Assembly (NCBI GenBank): GCA_030427485.1
Contig: JAUICG010000009.1
Span: forward strand, 95,220-159,219
Direction of reading: 5' to 3'
Length of the DNA: 64,000 nucleotides
Origin: Gammaproteobacteria bacterium
GTDB lineage: Bacteria > Pseudomonadota > Gammaproteobacteria > Pseudomonadales > Halieaceae
Shown here: positions 18,313 through 27,481 of the stretch, piece by piece
Position numbering within the stretch: position 1 is the first letter of the stretch
Layout: every line of letters begins with the position of its first letter
Notes under the pieces: generated by a model
Seen by the model: the letters and a program-made list of their open reading frames with translations, nothing else
The model's database searches: none
Told to the model about the DNA's origin: nothing
Translations under genes and position numbers: made by a program

Positions 18313-20157
18313 CTAGCGACTGACTTCCAGTGACCAGGGGTCGAACTCGGCGCAGCCCAGCGCGTCGTACTCTTTCCTGTTCCACACGTCGTCCCCCGCG
18401 TTGGCGAGCAGGAAAAGTTGTACATGGAGTTCGCAGCGCGTGCGCAGGTCGGGAATATCCGGGTCTTCCGCCACGCGTTTCTTCAGCATGGCCACTGTCA
18501 TGGGCTCCCTGACCATGCGCAGCCCGCCATCGGCGGCGGTATCCAGTAGCATCAGGTTGGGCCCCTCGTTGCTCCACGGCTGCCACAGGGGCAGAGCGCC
18601 GTTACGCCCGCGTCCCGGAGCGCCGTTTCTGGCGAATTCTGACCAGTAGCTGCGCATTTGCGCGCCGAGCAGGTCCCGCCCGGGGATATTGTCGTTGTTG
18701 TACAGGCCCGGCACGATGATACCGTCAGTAAAATCGTTAAAGATGTAAGCGACTTCAAGCCCGTGGGCGGCACCGAGTAACTCACCGTAGTCCACCAGCC
18801 AGTTTTTGCCGCCCTCATCCCAGTCCCAGCGGTAGGCAAACACAGACTGCGGACTGTGCGCGGCGATAATGTCGGCGGGCGTGTCGACGGCCAGGGCCTT
18901 CCAGTTGTCGCTGAGGTAGGCGGCGAGCGCGTTGTAGGCCCCGGGATCCTTGATGTGCGGGATAAAGCCCAGGCGCCGCTCGACGAACTCCGGACTCTGG
19001 GCCAGAAACAACTTCAGTTCATCCCGGTTGGTGCCGGTAATCAGTGGCACATTGTTGTAGCGCCCGGAATCCCGGAACACCTCGTACAGTGTGTCCGCGG
19101 GCAGCACCTTGCCGTCGCGAAAGCTCTGCGGTGCGCTGTACATACCGGCGCCGCCGCTGATGCCCTCGAGAATTTCCCGGGGGCTGCGCGCGTACATGAA
19201 ACTGCGGATATCGTCGTTGGACATCGCTGCAAGTACTGTCCTGGCGTTATCCCTGTCCGTTGCCAGACCGGCATTTTGCAATTGCAGCGCCAACCACTCC
19301 CGGGAACTCAGCGCCATTCCAGGTTTCTTCTCGTCGCGAAAATTCTCCGCCCGCCAGCGCGGCGTTGTGCTGACGGATCCGCTCTGTGCGATCGCGCGCT
19401 GGAACAGGCCGCGGGCGCGTGGCGAAGCCATCAGGGAGTAGACGTTGCGACCGCCGGCTGACTCGCCGAATACGGTGACCCTGTCTGGGTCGCCGCCGAA
19501 AGCCGCGATATTGTCTTTCACCCACTGCAGCGCCGCAATCATATCGAGATTGGCATAGTTGCCGCTGGCATCGAGGGCCGTGCGCCCTTTCCCGCGCAGC
19601 GCGGGGTGGCTCATCCAGCCGAGAAATCCCAGCCGGTAGTTGATCGTGACCACCACAACCTGTTCCCCGGCGGCGAGTTTATTGCCGGCATAGGTGTTGG
19701 CGGTGCCGATGGTATTTCCGCCGCCATGAATCCAGAACATCACGGGCAGTTTTTCGGCATCGCCGCCGCTGCGATTGCGTGGCGCCCAGATGTTCAGATA
19801 CAGGCAGTCCTCGCTGCCTACGACAGCGCCGCTGTCGTCGGGCAGACCATCCAGCGGCCCGGACAATTGCACGCAGGGATCGCGGAATGCGATGGCCTCG
19901 AGCCTCTCATCCCAGGGTTCCACCGCTTGCGGTGCGCGCCAGCGCAGTTCCCCAATCGGCGGTGCCGCAAATGGAATGCCCAGCCAGGCGAAAGTGTCGT
20001 CGGCATCGCTGCTGCCAACGATCGGGCCGCTCGTGGAGTCGCGTTCCGTGTCGGGGTTGGCGAGGCGCTGTACAGGCTCGCGGGTGGGGGAGGGCCAGAA
20101 ATACAGGACGAGCAGCGCAACGATCAAAACGGTCAGGGTTACGACAAGCTTTTTCAC
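18313..20157 (-). CDS. Type-B carboxylesterase, membrane-anchored or secreted
   Basis: 614 residues. N-terminal KKLVVTLTVLIVALLVLYF is a signal anchor or peptide. The esterase/lipase (carboxylesterase type B) core shows EDCLYLNIWAP, the oxyanion-hole region HGGGNTIG, nucleophile Ser233 in FGESAGG, an acidic residue in GTNRDELK and His in AAHGLEVAY. Known: these hydrolyse carboxylic esters; a periplasmic or surface location is likely from the N-terminus. The lipoprotein gene 32 bases upstream on the same strand may form an operon with it. Confidence 0.9.
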   Translation of the reverse strand: MKKLVVTLTVLIVALLVLYFWPSPTREPVQRLANPDTERDSTSGPIVGSSDADDTFAWLGIPFAAPPIGELRWRAPQAVEPWDERLEAIAFRDPCVQLSGPLDGLPDDSGAVVGSEDCLYLNIWAPRNRSGGDAEKLPVMFWIHGGGNTIGTANTYAGNKLAAGEQVVVVTINYRLGFLGWMSHPALRGKGRTALDASGNYANLDMIAALQWVKDNIAAFGGDPDRVTVFGESAGGRNVYSLMASPRARGLFQRAIAQSGSVSTTPRWRAENFRDEKKPGMALSSREWLALQLQNAGLATDRDNARTVLAAMSNDDIRSFMYARSPREILEGISGGAGMYSAPQSFRDGKVLPADTLYEVFRDSGRYNNVPLITGTNRDELKLFLAQSPEFVERRLGFIPHIKDPGAYNALAAYLSDNWKALAVDTPADIIAAHSPQSVFAYRWDWDEGGKNWLVDYGELLGAAHGLEVAYIFNDFTDGIIVPGLYNNDNIPGRDLLGAQMRSYWSEFARNGAPGRGRNGALPLWQPWSNEGPNLMLLDTAADGGLRMVREPMTVAMLKKRVAEDPDIPDLRTRCELHVQLFLLANAGDDVWNRKEYDALGCAEFDPWSLEVSR

Positions 20158-20189
20158 GGCCGGTCCTCTGCAGGTATGCCCGGTTGGCG

Positions 20190-20978
20190 TCAGGGATTAC
20201 CCGGCCAATCGTCGGTGTGGATAAAGGGATAAAAAGCCAGGCGAATACCTTCGTCGATATTGCTCTCGTTCTCCAGAATGTTGCGTCGACGGATGTAGCG
20301 CCCGGTCGAGGAGCGACTGTCGATCGCGTCCGTGGCGTCGATGCCGCCACGGCTCGAGAATACGGGTTGCAGGTCCATATTGTAAATAGTCACCTGCAAC
20401 GATGCGACAGCGGCCAGCATGTTCCAGTCGAACTCGGTGCTGACGCCGTCGCCGGGGCCCTGCATGGTAGGTGTGCGGCTGACACCGTCCCAGCGCGCGA
20501 TGTGCTTGAGGCCGCCGGAGAAGGCGACTTCAAATTCCACGAGGTCGGTGAAGATGAACGCGTCCAGATTGGACGATGCCTGCATTTCGTCGCGAACCTG
20601 GTGCATAATCAGCGCGAAGGTTTTTTGGTTCACTTTGCCGCTGGTAGGGTCAACCGGATTGCCGTAGGCGCGCTCGGCGACATTCCAGTGCTGCTCGAAT
20701 TCCCTCTGGGGTATTACCTTGAAGCCGTTCTCCTTCAGGTAACTGGCTACCCGGCCGTCAATACGCGGCGCTTCTTTCTCCAGGTAGTTGCGCGATTGCG
20801 TGCCCAGATTAACGTGCGCTATCACCACCGTCTTGATCGGGTGCGCGTCCAGTTTTGCCTGGTCGATCTGGTAGGGGAATGTGGTCGCGTTGTAAGTGGG
20901 CGTGCCGCTGCAGGCGGCGAGCAAGCCTAGCGCACAGAGAAAGGCGGCGAGGTGGTACCGGGATATTAAACAACGCAT
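20190..20978 (-). CDS. Uncharacterised lipoprotein
   Basis: About 262 residues. A type II signal peptide with lipobox LLAAC places the lipidated Cys at residue 23. The mature part has no domain I can name with certainty; it begins KTVVIAHVNLGTQSRNYLEK and contains FIFTDLVEFEVAFSGG and a Ser/Arg-rich stretch near the end, reminiscent of LpoB/GNA1162-like alpha-beta lipoproteins. Start at 20978 has GGAAT upstream and gives a clean signal peptide, whereas the longer frame to 21035 does not. Probably an outer-membrane lipoprotein co-transcribed with the carboxylesterase. Confidence 0.75.
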   Translation of the reverse strand: MRCLISRYHLAAFLCALGLLAACSGTPTYNATTFPYQIDQAKLDAHPIKTVVIAHVNLGTQSRNYLEKEAPRIDGRVASYLKENGFKVIPQREFEQHWNVAERAYGNPVDPTSGKVNQKTFALIMHQVRDEMQASSNLDAFIFTDLVEFEVAFSGGLKHIARWDGVSRTPTMQGPGDGVSTEFDWNMLAAVASLQVTIYNMDLQPVFSSRGGIDATDAIDSRSSTGRYIRRRNILENESNIDEGIRLAFYPFIHTDDWPGNP

Positions 20979-21043
20979 GCGGGATTCCGATCGATTATAG
21001 TGACGGGTATGGTAGCAAAATCTGCAGAGGGACACAGTGCTAA

Positions 21044-21862
21044 ATGACCGCGGATTTACACGTTAAGCAGGCCGGAGAGGGGCCGGCGGTGGTTCTGCTG
21101 CACGGCCTGTTCGGTTCGGGAAGTAATCTTGGCGCGGTGGCGCGCGCATTGCAGGTGACATACACCGTGTACAGCGTGGACCTGCCGAACCACGGCAGGT
21201 CCGGCTGGCTGCAAGCGCCGGAACTGCCCGCGATGGCGGATACAGTGCAGCGGTGGATGGGCGGGGCGGGACTGGCGCGGGCGCATTTCGTGGGCCACTC
21301 GCTGGGGGGCAAGGTCGCGATGGAACTGGCCCTGCGCGCCCCGCGGCGCGTGGCGTCCCTGACCGTGGCGGATATCGCTCCGGTGGCCTACTCCAGCCGG
21401 CACGACGCGATATTCGCGGCGCTGGAAGCCGTGGCCGCGTCGCCGTGCACGAGTCGTGGCGAGGCCCTGGCGCGCATGGGCGAGTATCTGTCGGAAGACA
21501 GCGTCGTACAGTTCCTGCTGAGCAGCCTGCAGCGCGACGGGCAGGGCGAATACCAGTGGCGTTTCGATGTAGCTGGCTTGAAGGCTTCCCTGCCGTCGCT
21601 GCTGGCAGCCCCGGCGGTCGGTCGGGTCTATACCGGCGCTGTACTGTTCGTTAAAGGCGGTGCTTCCGATTACCTGCAGAAGCAGTACTGGAGCGCCATT
21701 CAAAGCTTTTTTCCCGCGGCTACGATGAAGATCATGCCGGGTTGCGGTCACTGGCTGCACGCAGAGAAACCGCAGCTATTCAACGCTATCGTCTCGCGCT
21801 TTCTTGCGTCGGTTGAGCAAGCCGGGGTTGACGGGGCGGACGGCATGAATCGCGAGGGATAG
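21044..21862 (+). CDS. YbfF-like alpha/beta hydrolase (esterase)
   Basis: 272 residues. HGLFGSGSNLGAVARAL near the start is the oxyanion-hole strand seen in E. coli YbfF; the nucleophile elbow is GHSLGGKVAME at about residue 86, and the catalytic His lies in GCGHWLHAEKP. Known: YbfF is a cytosolic acyl-CoA/ester hydrolase with broad specificity. Six bases separate it from the DUF3301 gene, so the pair is probably one transcript, a pairing also seen in other gammaproteobacteria as far as I recall. Confidence 0.87.
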   Translation: MTADLHVKQAGEGPAVVLLHGLFGSGSNLGAVARALQVTYTVYSVDLPNHGRSGWLQAPELPAMADTVQRWMGGAGLARAHFVGHSLGGKVAMELALRAPRRVASLTVADIAPVAYSSRHDAIFAALEAVAASPCTSRGEALARMGEYLSEDSVVQFLLSSLQRDGQGEYQWRFDVAGLKASLPSLLAAPAVGRVYTGAVLFVKGGASDYLQKQYWSAIQSFFPAATMKIMPGCGHWLHAEKPQLFNAIVSRFLASVEQAGVDGADGMNREG

Positions 21863-21868
21863 GCCGGC

Positions 21869-22195
21869 ATGTACTTCACGCTCGGCGACGTGGTCGCATT
21901 GCTCGCGCTGGCGCTGCTGTGCCTGCACGTTGCAGCTGCTGTACGGGTGCGCGAGCTGGCGCTGCAGGCGGTCAATCGCGCCAGTGAGCGCGATGATTTT
22001 CAACTGCTTGATCAATCGGTGCACATACGGCGTGTTTCGTTGAGCCGCGACGGCGCCGGGCGCTGGCGCATCTGGCGACAGTACCGTTTCGATTTCAGCT
22101 ACGACGGCATGGAGCGCCGCCAGGGGTTTGTCATCATGCTGGGAAAACAACTGCAGTCGGTGGTGGTGCCAGAAAGAAACATCACACTGCATTAG
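21869..22195 (+). CDS. DUF3301 family protein
   Basis: 108 residues. One N-terminal membrane helix (about residues 5-25) is followed by a small soluble domain containing RRVSLSRDGAGRWRIWRQYRFDFS and MLGKQLQSVVVPE, characteristic of DUF3301. The family has no established function. It follows the YbfF-like hydrolase by six bases. Confidence 0.82.
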   Translation: MYFTLGDVVALLALALLCLHVAAAVRVRELALQAVNRASERDDFQLLDQSVHIRRVSLSRDGAGRWRIWRQYRFDFSYDGMERRQGFVIMLGKQLQSVVVPERNITLH

Positions 22196-22277
22196 CCCGC
22201 ATCGCTCATCGACTGCCTGCAGCGGTGGCGGAATCACCACGCCCGCGGTGCCGGAGGCGGCCAGCGTGTTGCGGCGA

Positions 22278-23726
22278 TTATTTTTTGATCTGCGACTCCA
22301 GCATGCCGGCCACTTTCTGGCCGTAGGGCGGCAGCGTACCGGCCAGCTTGGCCATGTCCAGGAAACCTTCGCGATAGACGCCGCGCGCATGGCTGAATGT
22401 GCGGAATCCGTCGCGCCCGCGGTAGTTACCCATGCCGCTGTGCCCGCTGCCGCCAAAGGGCAGGTCGTCGCAGGCCACGTGCAGCGCAATGGCATTCACC
22501 GCAACGCCGCCGGAGTGGGTTTCGTTGATGACTTTGTCCTGTTCCGCCTTGTCCTTGCCGAAATAGTACAGGGCCAGCGGGCGTTCGCGCGCATTGATGA
22601 AGTCGATCACGTCCTGCAGGTTTTCGTAGGTTTTGATGTTGAGCATCGCGCCGAATATCTCGTCCTGCATGCACGCCAGATCGTCCTCGGGGTTTACCAC
22701 GAGGTGCAGGGCGATCTTGTGCTCTTTTTTGCTGGAGAATTCCTCTCCCGGTGGGCACAGCGGGATCACACGGGCGCCTTTCTTCGCGGCTTCGCTGAGA
22801 TAGCCCTTCACGCGATCGAAGTGACGCTCATTGATACACGCAACGAAATCCGGGTTGCCCTGCACCGTGGGAAACTGTTCCGCGATCACCGCCTTGCAGC
22901 GATTGATAAAGGCTTCGAGTCGATTCTGGGGAACGAAGCAGTAATCCGGACTGACACACAACTGGCCACCATTCATGGCTTTGCCGGTGATGATGCGTTC
23001 CGCCGCCAGATGGATATCGCAATCTTCCCCGACAATCACCGGCGACTTTCCGCCGAGTTCCAGCGTGACCGGAACCATGTTTTCCGATGCGGCGCGCATC
23101 ACCAGGCGACCGATGCTGGTCGCGCCGGTAAATATCAGGTGGTCGAGCGGCAGCGCGGAGAAAGCCGCGCCGACTTCCGGTCCACCGGTTACCACAGTGA
23201 TTTCCGAGGCCTCAAAATAGCGCGCAAACAGGTGCTGCATGACCTCGGCGGTGTGCGGCGTGTACTCGGAGGGTTTGATCATGGCCCGGTTGCCCGCGCC
23301 CAGCACATCGGCCAGCGGGCTGAAAATCATGTTTACCGGCACATTCCAGGGCGTCATGATGCCGACCACGCCCTTGGGTTGATAGTGCACATGTGCTTTC
23401 GCGCCGAGAAAATTCATCGGCATGAAGGGCGTGCGCTTTTCCGGTTTCATCCACTTTTTCACGTGCTTCCTGACGAATTTGAGGCTGCCCACTGAATTCA
23501 TCACATCGGTCATCAGCGTGACGTATCTGGAACGGCAGCCGAAGTCCTTGTTGACCGCATCGCAGATGGCTTCCTTGTTGTCGACCAGCAGGGCGATACA
23601 GCGGTCGAGGCGGTCTATACGCGTGGCAAGCGCGACGGGACCCTCGGCGCGAAAGGCACTGCGCTGGGCGGCGAGGAGGGCGTGGAGTTCGGAGGTGGCG
23701 GAGCTGTCTTGTACGGATGCGTTCAT
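22278..23726 (-). CDS. Aldehyde dehydrogenase, coniferyl-aldehyde-dehydrogenase type
   Basis: 482 residues. ALDH landmarks: TPWNVPVNM (cofactor loop), IKPSEYTPHTA, FTGATSIGR, LELGGKSPVI with the general-base Glu, and the catalytic Cys in NGGQLCVSPDY at about residue 256. The short N-terminus and KAHVHYQPKGVVGIM fit the CalB (coniferyl aldehyde) / fatty-aldehyde branch. Known: oxidises aldehydes to acids with NAD(P)+. It sits 21 bases after the GMC alcohol oxidoreductase on the same strand, giving a two-step alcohol to aldehyde to acid route. Confidence 0.9.
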   Translation of the reverse strand: MNASVQDSSATSELHALLAAQRSAFRAEGPVALATRIDRLDRCIALLVDNKEAICDAVNKDFGCRSRYVTLMTDVMNSVGSLKFVRKHVKKWMKPEKRTPFMPMNFLGAKAHVHYQPKGVVGIMTPWNVPVNMIFSPLADVLGAGNRAMIKPSEYTPHTAEVMQHLFARYFEASEITVVTGGPEVGAAFSALPLDHLIFTGATSIGRLVMRAASENMVPVTLELGGKSPVIVGEDCDIHLAAERIITGKAMNGGQLCVSPDYCFVPQNRLEAFINRCKAVIAEQFPTVQGNPDFVACINERHFDRVKGYLSEAAKKGARVIPLCPPGEEFSSKKEHKIALHLVVNPEDDLACMQDEIFGAMLNIKTYENLQDVIDFINARERPLALYYFGKDKAEQDKVINETHSGGVAVNAIALHVACDDLPFGGSGHSGMGNYRGRDGFRTFSHARGVYREGFLDMAKLAGTLPPYGQKVAGMLESQIKK

Positions 23727-23747
23727 CTCAAATTCCTCTGTGTGCGC

Positions 23748-25454
23748 TTAGGCGGTGGTGACGGCCCTGGTGGTTTTGCGTTTCCGTGGTTTCGCCGGCG
23801 CCTTCTGCGCCTGCGGCAGTGTGACGTTTACCCCGGCGTCCTGCAGGAGCATGTCGGCGCATTTTTCCGCGATCATAATGGCCGTCGCATTGGTATTGCC
23901 GGATATGATCTGCGGCATGATGGAGGCGTCAGCCACGCGCAGCTGCTTCACGCCGTGTACGCGCAGGCGCGCATCCACCACGGCCATCCTGTCGGAGCCC
24001 ATCTTGCAGGTGCCCACCGGGTGGTAAACCGACTCCGCTTCGGCGCGGATGTAGTCCAGCAGTTGCTCATCGCTCTGAATCAGTGGGCCGGGCTTGAACT
24101 CCGTTCCGCGGTGCTTGTCCAGCGCCGGGGAGAGAAAAATTTCGCGCACCCGGCGCAGGGCGGCCAGCAGCGTCTTGCGGTCACTCTCGGTGTCCAGGTA
24201 ATTGGCGCGTATGGCCGGCGCCGCGGTCGGGTCAGCGCTGCGTATATGCACGCTGCCGCGACTTTCAGGGCGCAGGTGGCAGACGGTGGCGGTGGTGCCC
24301 GGTTTGGGCTTCAGGTTGCCCCGGGCATCGGGTTCGCTCGCCGCGGGCGCGAAATGAATCTGGGCGTCGGGTGTTTTCACTGTAGCGTCAGTGCGAAAAA
24401 ACACGCCCACCTGGGCTGCCGGGTGCGCCAGCAGGCCGCGTCCCTGCAACAGGTATTTGAAAATATTCCTGACCAGTTGCAGCGGACGGCTTTCCTCGTA
24501 AAATGTCGGAACGCCGTGCAGGCCCTGCTGAACATTGACGGTCAGGTGATCCTGCAGGTTTTCACCCACGCCAGGCAAATGTTTTTCCAGCGGAATGCCC
24601 AGCGCCTCGAGATGTGCTTTCCCGCCGATCCCGGACAATTCCAGCAACTGCGGGGAGTTGATCACGCCGCCGCACAGCACAACCTCGCCCCTGGCGTATG
24701 CGTGTTCGACCCGTACACCCTTCTTTTCCTCCAGTCGATACTGTACGCCGACGGCGGCGCCGTTCTCCATCAGGACTTTTTCGCACAGGGCGCCGGTGAT
24801 GATGGTGAGGTTGGGGCGGTTCTGGCATTCGCGCAGAAACGTGCGCGCAGTGCTCTGGCGCTTTCCCTTGCGGATATTGCTCTGGTAGTAACCCACCCCC
24901 TCCTGGGTGGCGCCATTGAAGTCGGCGTTGTAGGGCAGTTCATTCTGAATCGCGGCCTGTATGTATATGTCCGCAAGTTCCAGTTTCTGTTCGTCCGCCA
25001 CGTCCTCGACCCAAAGCGGGCCGCCAAAGCCGTGGAATTCACCGGCGCCTTCCGCCTTGTGTTCGGAGCGCTTGAAATAGGGCAGTACCTCGTCGTAGGA
25101 CCAGCCGGCATTGCCCTGTTCACTCCATTGATCGTAGTCTTCGCGCTGTCCGCGAATATAGACCATGCCGTTGATGCTGCTGGTGCCGCCGAGCACCTTG
25201 CCGCGTGGCCAGGAAATCCGGCGGTGATGCATGTTTGGCTCGGGCTCGGTTTCATAGCACCAGTTCACACGGGGGTTTTTCATCAAAAATGCGAAGCCCA
25301 GCGGCGTGTGGATCTGCGGATTGGTATCCTTGCCGCCGGCCTCCAGTAACAGGACCTTGCGGCTGGCTTCGCGCGACAGTCGGTTTGCCAGGGCGCATCC
25401 GGCAGAGCCGGCCCCGACAATGATGTAGTCATAACTGGGACGGGATTCGGCCAT
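23748..25454 (-). CDS. GMC-family FAD alcohol dehydrogenase (choline-dehydrogenase/AlkJ-like)
   Basis: 568 residues. The FAD dinucleotide fold is at the N-terminus ([19 protein letters not shown]), with GMC signature 1 around [14 protein letters not shown] and signature 2 [16 protein letters not shown]; the C-terminal substrate domain has HPVGTCKMG and [11 protein letters not shown]. Known: such membrane-associated enzymes (AlkJ, BetA) oxidise primary alcohols and feed electrons to the respiratory chain. Odd: an extra ~25-residue Lys/Pro/Arg-rich tail after [12 protein letters not shown]. Divergent from the TetR gene, which probably controls it. Confidence 0.92.
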   Translation of the reverse strand: MAESRPSYDYIIVGAGSAGCALANRLSREASRKVLLLEAGGKDTNPQIHTPLGFAFLMKNPRVNWCYETEPEPNMHHRRISWPRGKVLGGTSSINGMVYIRGQREDYDQWSEQGNAGWSYDEVLPYFKRSEHKAEGAGEFHGFGGPLWVEDVADEQKLELADIYIQAAIQNELPYNADFNGATQEGVGYYQSNIRKGKRQSTARTFLRECQNRPNLTIITGALCEKVLMENGAAVGVQYRLEEKKGVRVEHAYARGEVVLCGGVINSPQLLELSGIGGKAHLEALGIPLEKHLPGVGENLQDHLTVNVQQGLHGVPTFYEESRPLQLVRNIFKYLLQGRGLLAHPAAQVGVFFRTDATVKTPDAQIHFAPAASEPDARGNLKPKPGTTATVCHLRPESRGSVHIRSADPTAAPAIRANYLDTESDRKTLLAALRRVREIFLSPALDKHRGTEFKPGPLIQSDEQLLDYIRAEAESVYHPVGTCKMGSDRMAVVDARLRVHGVKQLRVADASIMPQIISGNTNATAIMIAEKCADMLLQDAGVNVTLPQAQKAPAKPRKRKTTRAVTTA

Positions 25455-25596
25455 GGGTTGCCACCTTTTATATCAGTGCGGTTTTGTGGGCTTCGCGCGC
25501 CCGCTCCTCAATGAAAGTCGGCGGCGCAAATAGACAAATGTACAAAAAATGATTATTGTTCAATACTCTCAAACGGTCAAGGCGGTGATCCCCGCA

Positions 25597-26190
25597 ATGT
25601 CAGGTTCGCAGTTCAAAGCACTGGACTATGGTGATCCGATGATGGTTCGCATACTCGATGCGGGGGAGCAGTGCATTCAGCGTTTCGGCATTCGACGCAC
25701 ATCCATGGGTGAAGTGGCGCGTGTCGGAAAACTCTCGCGCGGGTCGATCTATCGCCATTTCAGCACCAAGGAAGCACTGGTGGAAGGTATCATCCGCCGG
25801 CAACAGGAAAGCTTCCTCAATCGCACCGAATCCCGACTGGACCGGGAGGCGACCCTCGTGGATAAACTGACCCTTACCGTGTTGGCAGGGCGCAAGGACA
25901 TGCAGGAGGGTATGTTTGCTTCGCTGGCGGAGGTTGAGCCAGAAACGCTGGCAATGATGTTCCTGGATCCTCGCTTCTACCAGCGCAGCCTGGCGTTCTG
26001 GCCGGCCCATATCCGCATGGCGCAGGCATCGGGTGAGATCAGCGCGGAACTCAGCGTCGACTTTGCGACCGATATCATCGTCAGGCTGGTCGTGTCGCTG
26101 GTCATGTTTCCGAGGATGGCCGTCGAACTGAAATCCCGCAGGGCGCTGCAGGGCTATCTGCAGCAGGCACTGGGTGCCCACCGCGGCTGA
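25597..26190 (+). CDS. TetR/AcrR-family transcriptional regulator
   Basis: About 197 residues. The N-terminal HTH reads ILDAGEQCIQRFG then TSMGEVARVGKLSRGSIYRHFSTKEAL, the TetR DNA-binding unit; the rest is a helical ligand/dimer domain. The frame is open from ATG 25549, but ATG 25597 is preceded at a good distance by GGTGATC, complementary to the 16S 3' end, while 25549 lacks any site. Divergent from the GMC/aldehyde dehydrogenase operon across a short AT-rich gap with TGTACA and TTGTTCAA elements that could hold its operator. Inference: local repressor responding to the alcohol/aldehyde substrate. Confidence 0.87.
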   Translation: MSGSQFKALDYGDPMMVRILDAGEQCIQRFGIRRTSMGEVARVGKLSRGSIYRHFSTKEALVEGIIRRQQESFLNRTESRLDREATLVDKLTLTVLAGRKDMQEGMFASLAEVEPETLAMMFLDPRFYQRSLAFWPAHIRMAQASGEISAELSVDFATDIIVRLVVSLVMFPRMAVELKSRRALQGYLQQALGAHRG

Positions 26191-26711
26191 CGGCGCATGT
26201 CATATGCAGGCGCACCTGCCTGTGGGGAAGGCTGAATATTAACAACTTTGTTTCCCAATGGAGAGATTCTGTAACACTTTAAACTGTCATCATTTTTCCA
26301 CAGAAACTGTGGATAACTCCGTGAGTAAATTGTTCAGCCCACCCCCGAGTGCCGATAATTGGGCTTGTGTCACAAATTGGTCAAAATTCATACAATCAAT
26401 AAATATATATAAATAACAGCAAGTTATGATTGTTTCTTGAGTTTTTAAATGTAAAAAAAAAGCTAACTGCGTGAAACAGGTATGCGTGGTGAATAGTGTG
26501 CATAACATTTTTGACAGTGCTACTTCAAGTAACTTCAACGGGCTGCGAGGAAACAATTTGGGAACTAAAGCGCGGTAACGTTACCCTGGTGAATTGAAAA
26601 AGTACTGGATGCGTAGTGTCTGCGCATTCGTCAAGCAGTTTTCGCAATGTTACCGTTGTGTGACAAATTAAGGATGTCGAGCGGGGTGTGCCGCTGACGC
26701 CTGGGCGGCAT
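26191..26711. other. AT-rich gene-free gap between convergent genes
   Basis: 521 bases downstream of both the TetR gene (plus) and queD (minus), so neither gene needs a promoter here. It is strikingly AT-rich compared with its surroundings, most so at 26375-26465. Seen: a GCAGG-CGCA-CCTGC hairpin (26206-26219) that may end the TetR transcript, DnaA-box-like sites (separate entry), TTGTG-T-CACAA at 26365-26375, and the perfect palindrome GGTAACGTTACC at 26574-26585. An 88-codon minus-strand ORF inside has no ribosome site or recognisable protein features and is not called. Confidence 0.6.
26294..26505. other. Candidate replication-origin-like element (DnaA boxes flanking AT-rich DNA)
   Basis: Seen: TTTTCCACA at 26294-26302, TGTGGATAA (reverse of the perfect box TTATCCACA) at 26308-26316, the two joined as inverted repeat TCCACAG-AAA-CTGTGGA, and TGTGCATAA (reverse TTATGCACA, fits TTATNCACA) at 26497-26505. 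Between them lies a ~90-base A/T-rich block with AAATATATATAAATA and a poly-A run. Known: bacterial oriC pairs DnaA boxes with an AT-rich unwinding element. Against: no dnaA, rpmH, mnmG or parA nearby and no GATC cluster. Could instead be a DnaA-titration or other regulatory site. Confidence 0.35.
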
Positions 26712-27071
26712 CTACTGTTCGCCGCGATAGATACACCCGCTGGTGCAGGTCTCGCGAATCTCCACCTGGCTCAGTAGCGGCACGTCCGGTTTGAGTCTGT
26801 CCCATATCCAGCGGGCGATGTTCTCGCTGGTCGGATTTTGCAGGCCGGGAATATCATTCAGGTAGCGGTGGTCCAACTGGTCGTGAAGTGGCGCGAACGC
26901 GGCTTTCAGTTCCGCAAAGTCCATCACCCAGCCGCCGGGCTCGGGTGCGTCGCCGGTGACCACGAGGCGGACCTGGAAAGAATGGCCGTGCAGGCGCGCA
27001 CACTTGTGACCCTCCGGGACGTTGGGCAGGCGATGTGCCGCTTCAAAGTGAAACTCTTTGTAGATTTCCAT
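26712..27071 (-). CDS. queD: 6-carboxytetrahydropterin synthase QueD
   Basis: 119 residues, full length. Zinc ligands are His13 (FEAAHRL) plus His28 and His30 (LHGHSF); catalytic Cys24 lies in [10 protein letters not shown], with DHRYLND and RETCTSG completing the active site. Known: converts 7,8-dihydroneopterin triphosphate to 6-carboxytetrahydropterin, the first committed step after FolE toward queuosine in tRNA. No other queuosine gene and no preQ1 riboswitch is visible next to it. The adjacent tRNA-Asp(GUC) is itself one of the tRNAs that receives queuosine. Confidence 0.95.
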   Translation of the reverse strand: MEIYKEFHFEAAHRLPNVPEGHKCARLHGHSFQVRLVVTGDAPEPGGWVMDFAELKAAFAPLHDQLDHRYLNDIPGLQNPTSENIARWIWDRLKPDVPLLSQVEIRETCTSGCIYRGEQ

Positions 27072-27230
27072 TGTCGTATGCCCGGTGATCGGTGCCCGCG
27101 GTCGTGAATTCCGGTGGCGTATGTCGCCTTCGTCGCGTCGCGTGTCGCGCGTCTGTATCGCACCGATTTTACTACTAAAATCAATGGCTTTTAATATTTC
27201 TGTTTTTTTTGCTTTTTACCGGGCGAGGGA

Positions 27231-27258
27231 TTGACCACTCAAGCAGAATCTCTATAAT
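27231..27258 (+). promoter_or_regulatory. Sigma70-type promoter of the tRNA pair
   Basis: TTGACC (27231-27236), a 16-base spacer, and a perfect TATAAT (27253-27258) followed by GCGCG. The GC-rich discriminator is typical of stringently controlled stable-RNA promoters. Transcription would start about 27265, some 12 bases before the first tRNA. Confidence 0.85.
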
Positions 27259-27276
27259 GCGCGTTCTCGGTTTTTG

Positions 27277-27352
27277 GGGTGGTTAGCTCAGCTGGGAGAG
27301 CATCTGCCTTACAAGCAGAGGGTCGGCGGTTCGATCCCGTCACCACCCACCA
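27277..27352 (+). tRNA. tRNA-Val (anticodon UAC)
   Basis: 76 bases with encoded CCA. Acceptor GGGTGGT pairs with ACCACCC at the 3' end; D-loop TAGCTCAGCTGGGAGAGC; anticodon stem TCTGC/GCAGA around loop CTTACAA (anticodon TAC); T-loop TTCGATC. All arms close. It is followed after 25 bases by tRNA-Asp, in one likely transcript. Confidence 0.97.
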
Positions 27353-27377
27353 ATTTCACCGGGGTTTTTTCTACCGT

Positions 27378-27454
27378 GGAGCGGTAGTTCAGTTGGTTAG
27401 AATACCGGCCTGTCACGCCGGGGGTCGCGGGTTCGAGTCCCGTCCGCTCCGCCA
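27378..27454 (+). tRNA. tRNA-Asp (anticodon GUC)
   Basis: 77 bases with encoded CCA. Acceptor GGAGCGG pairs with CCGCTCC; D-loop TAGTTCAGTTGGTTAGAA; anticodon stem CCGGC/GCCGG around CTGTCAC (anticodon GTC); T-arm GCGGG/TTCGAGT/CCCGT. G discriminator as expected for tRNA-Asp. Confidence 0.97.
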
Positions 27455-27481
27455 TTTCCCAAATTAGGCTCTAAACCCGGT

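Noticed and set aside
26290..26556. 88-codon minus-strand ORF in the AT-rich gap
   Set aside because: No ribosome site, no recognisable protein features, and it runs across DnaA-like boxes and poly-A DNA; likely a chance ORF in A/T-rich sequence.
27279..27467. ORF across both tRNAs
   Set aside because: It is the translation of two well-folded tRNA genes and their spacer, not a protein.
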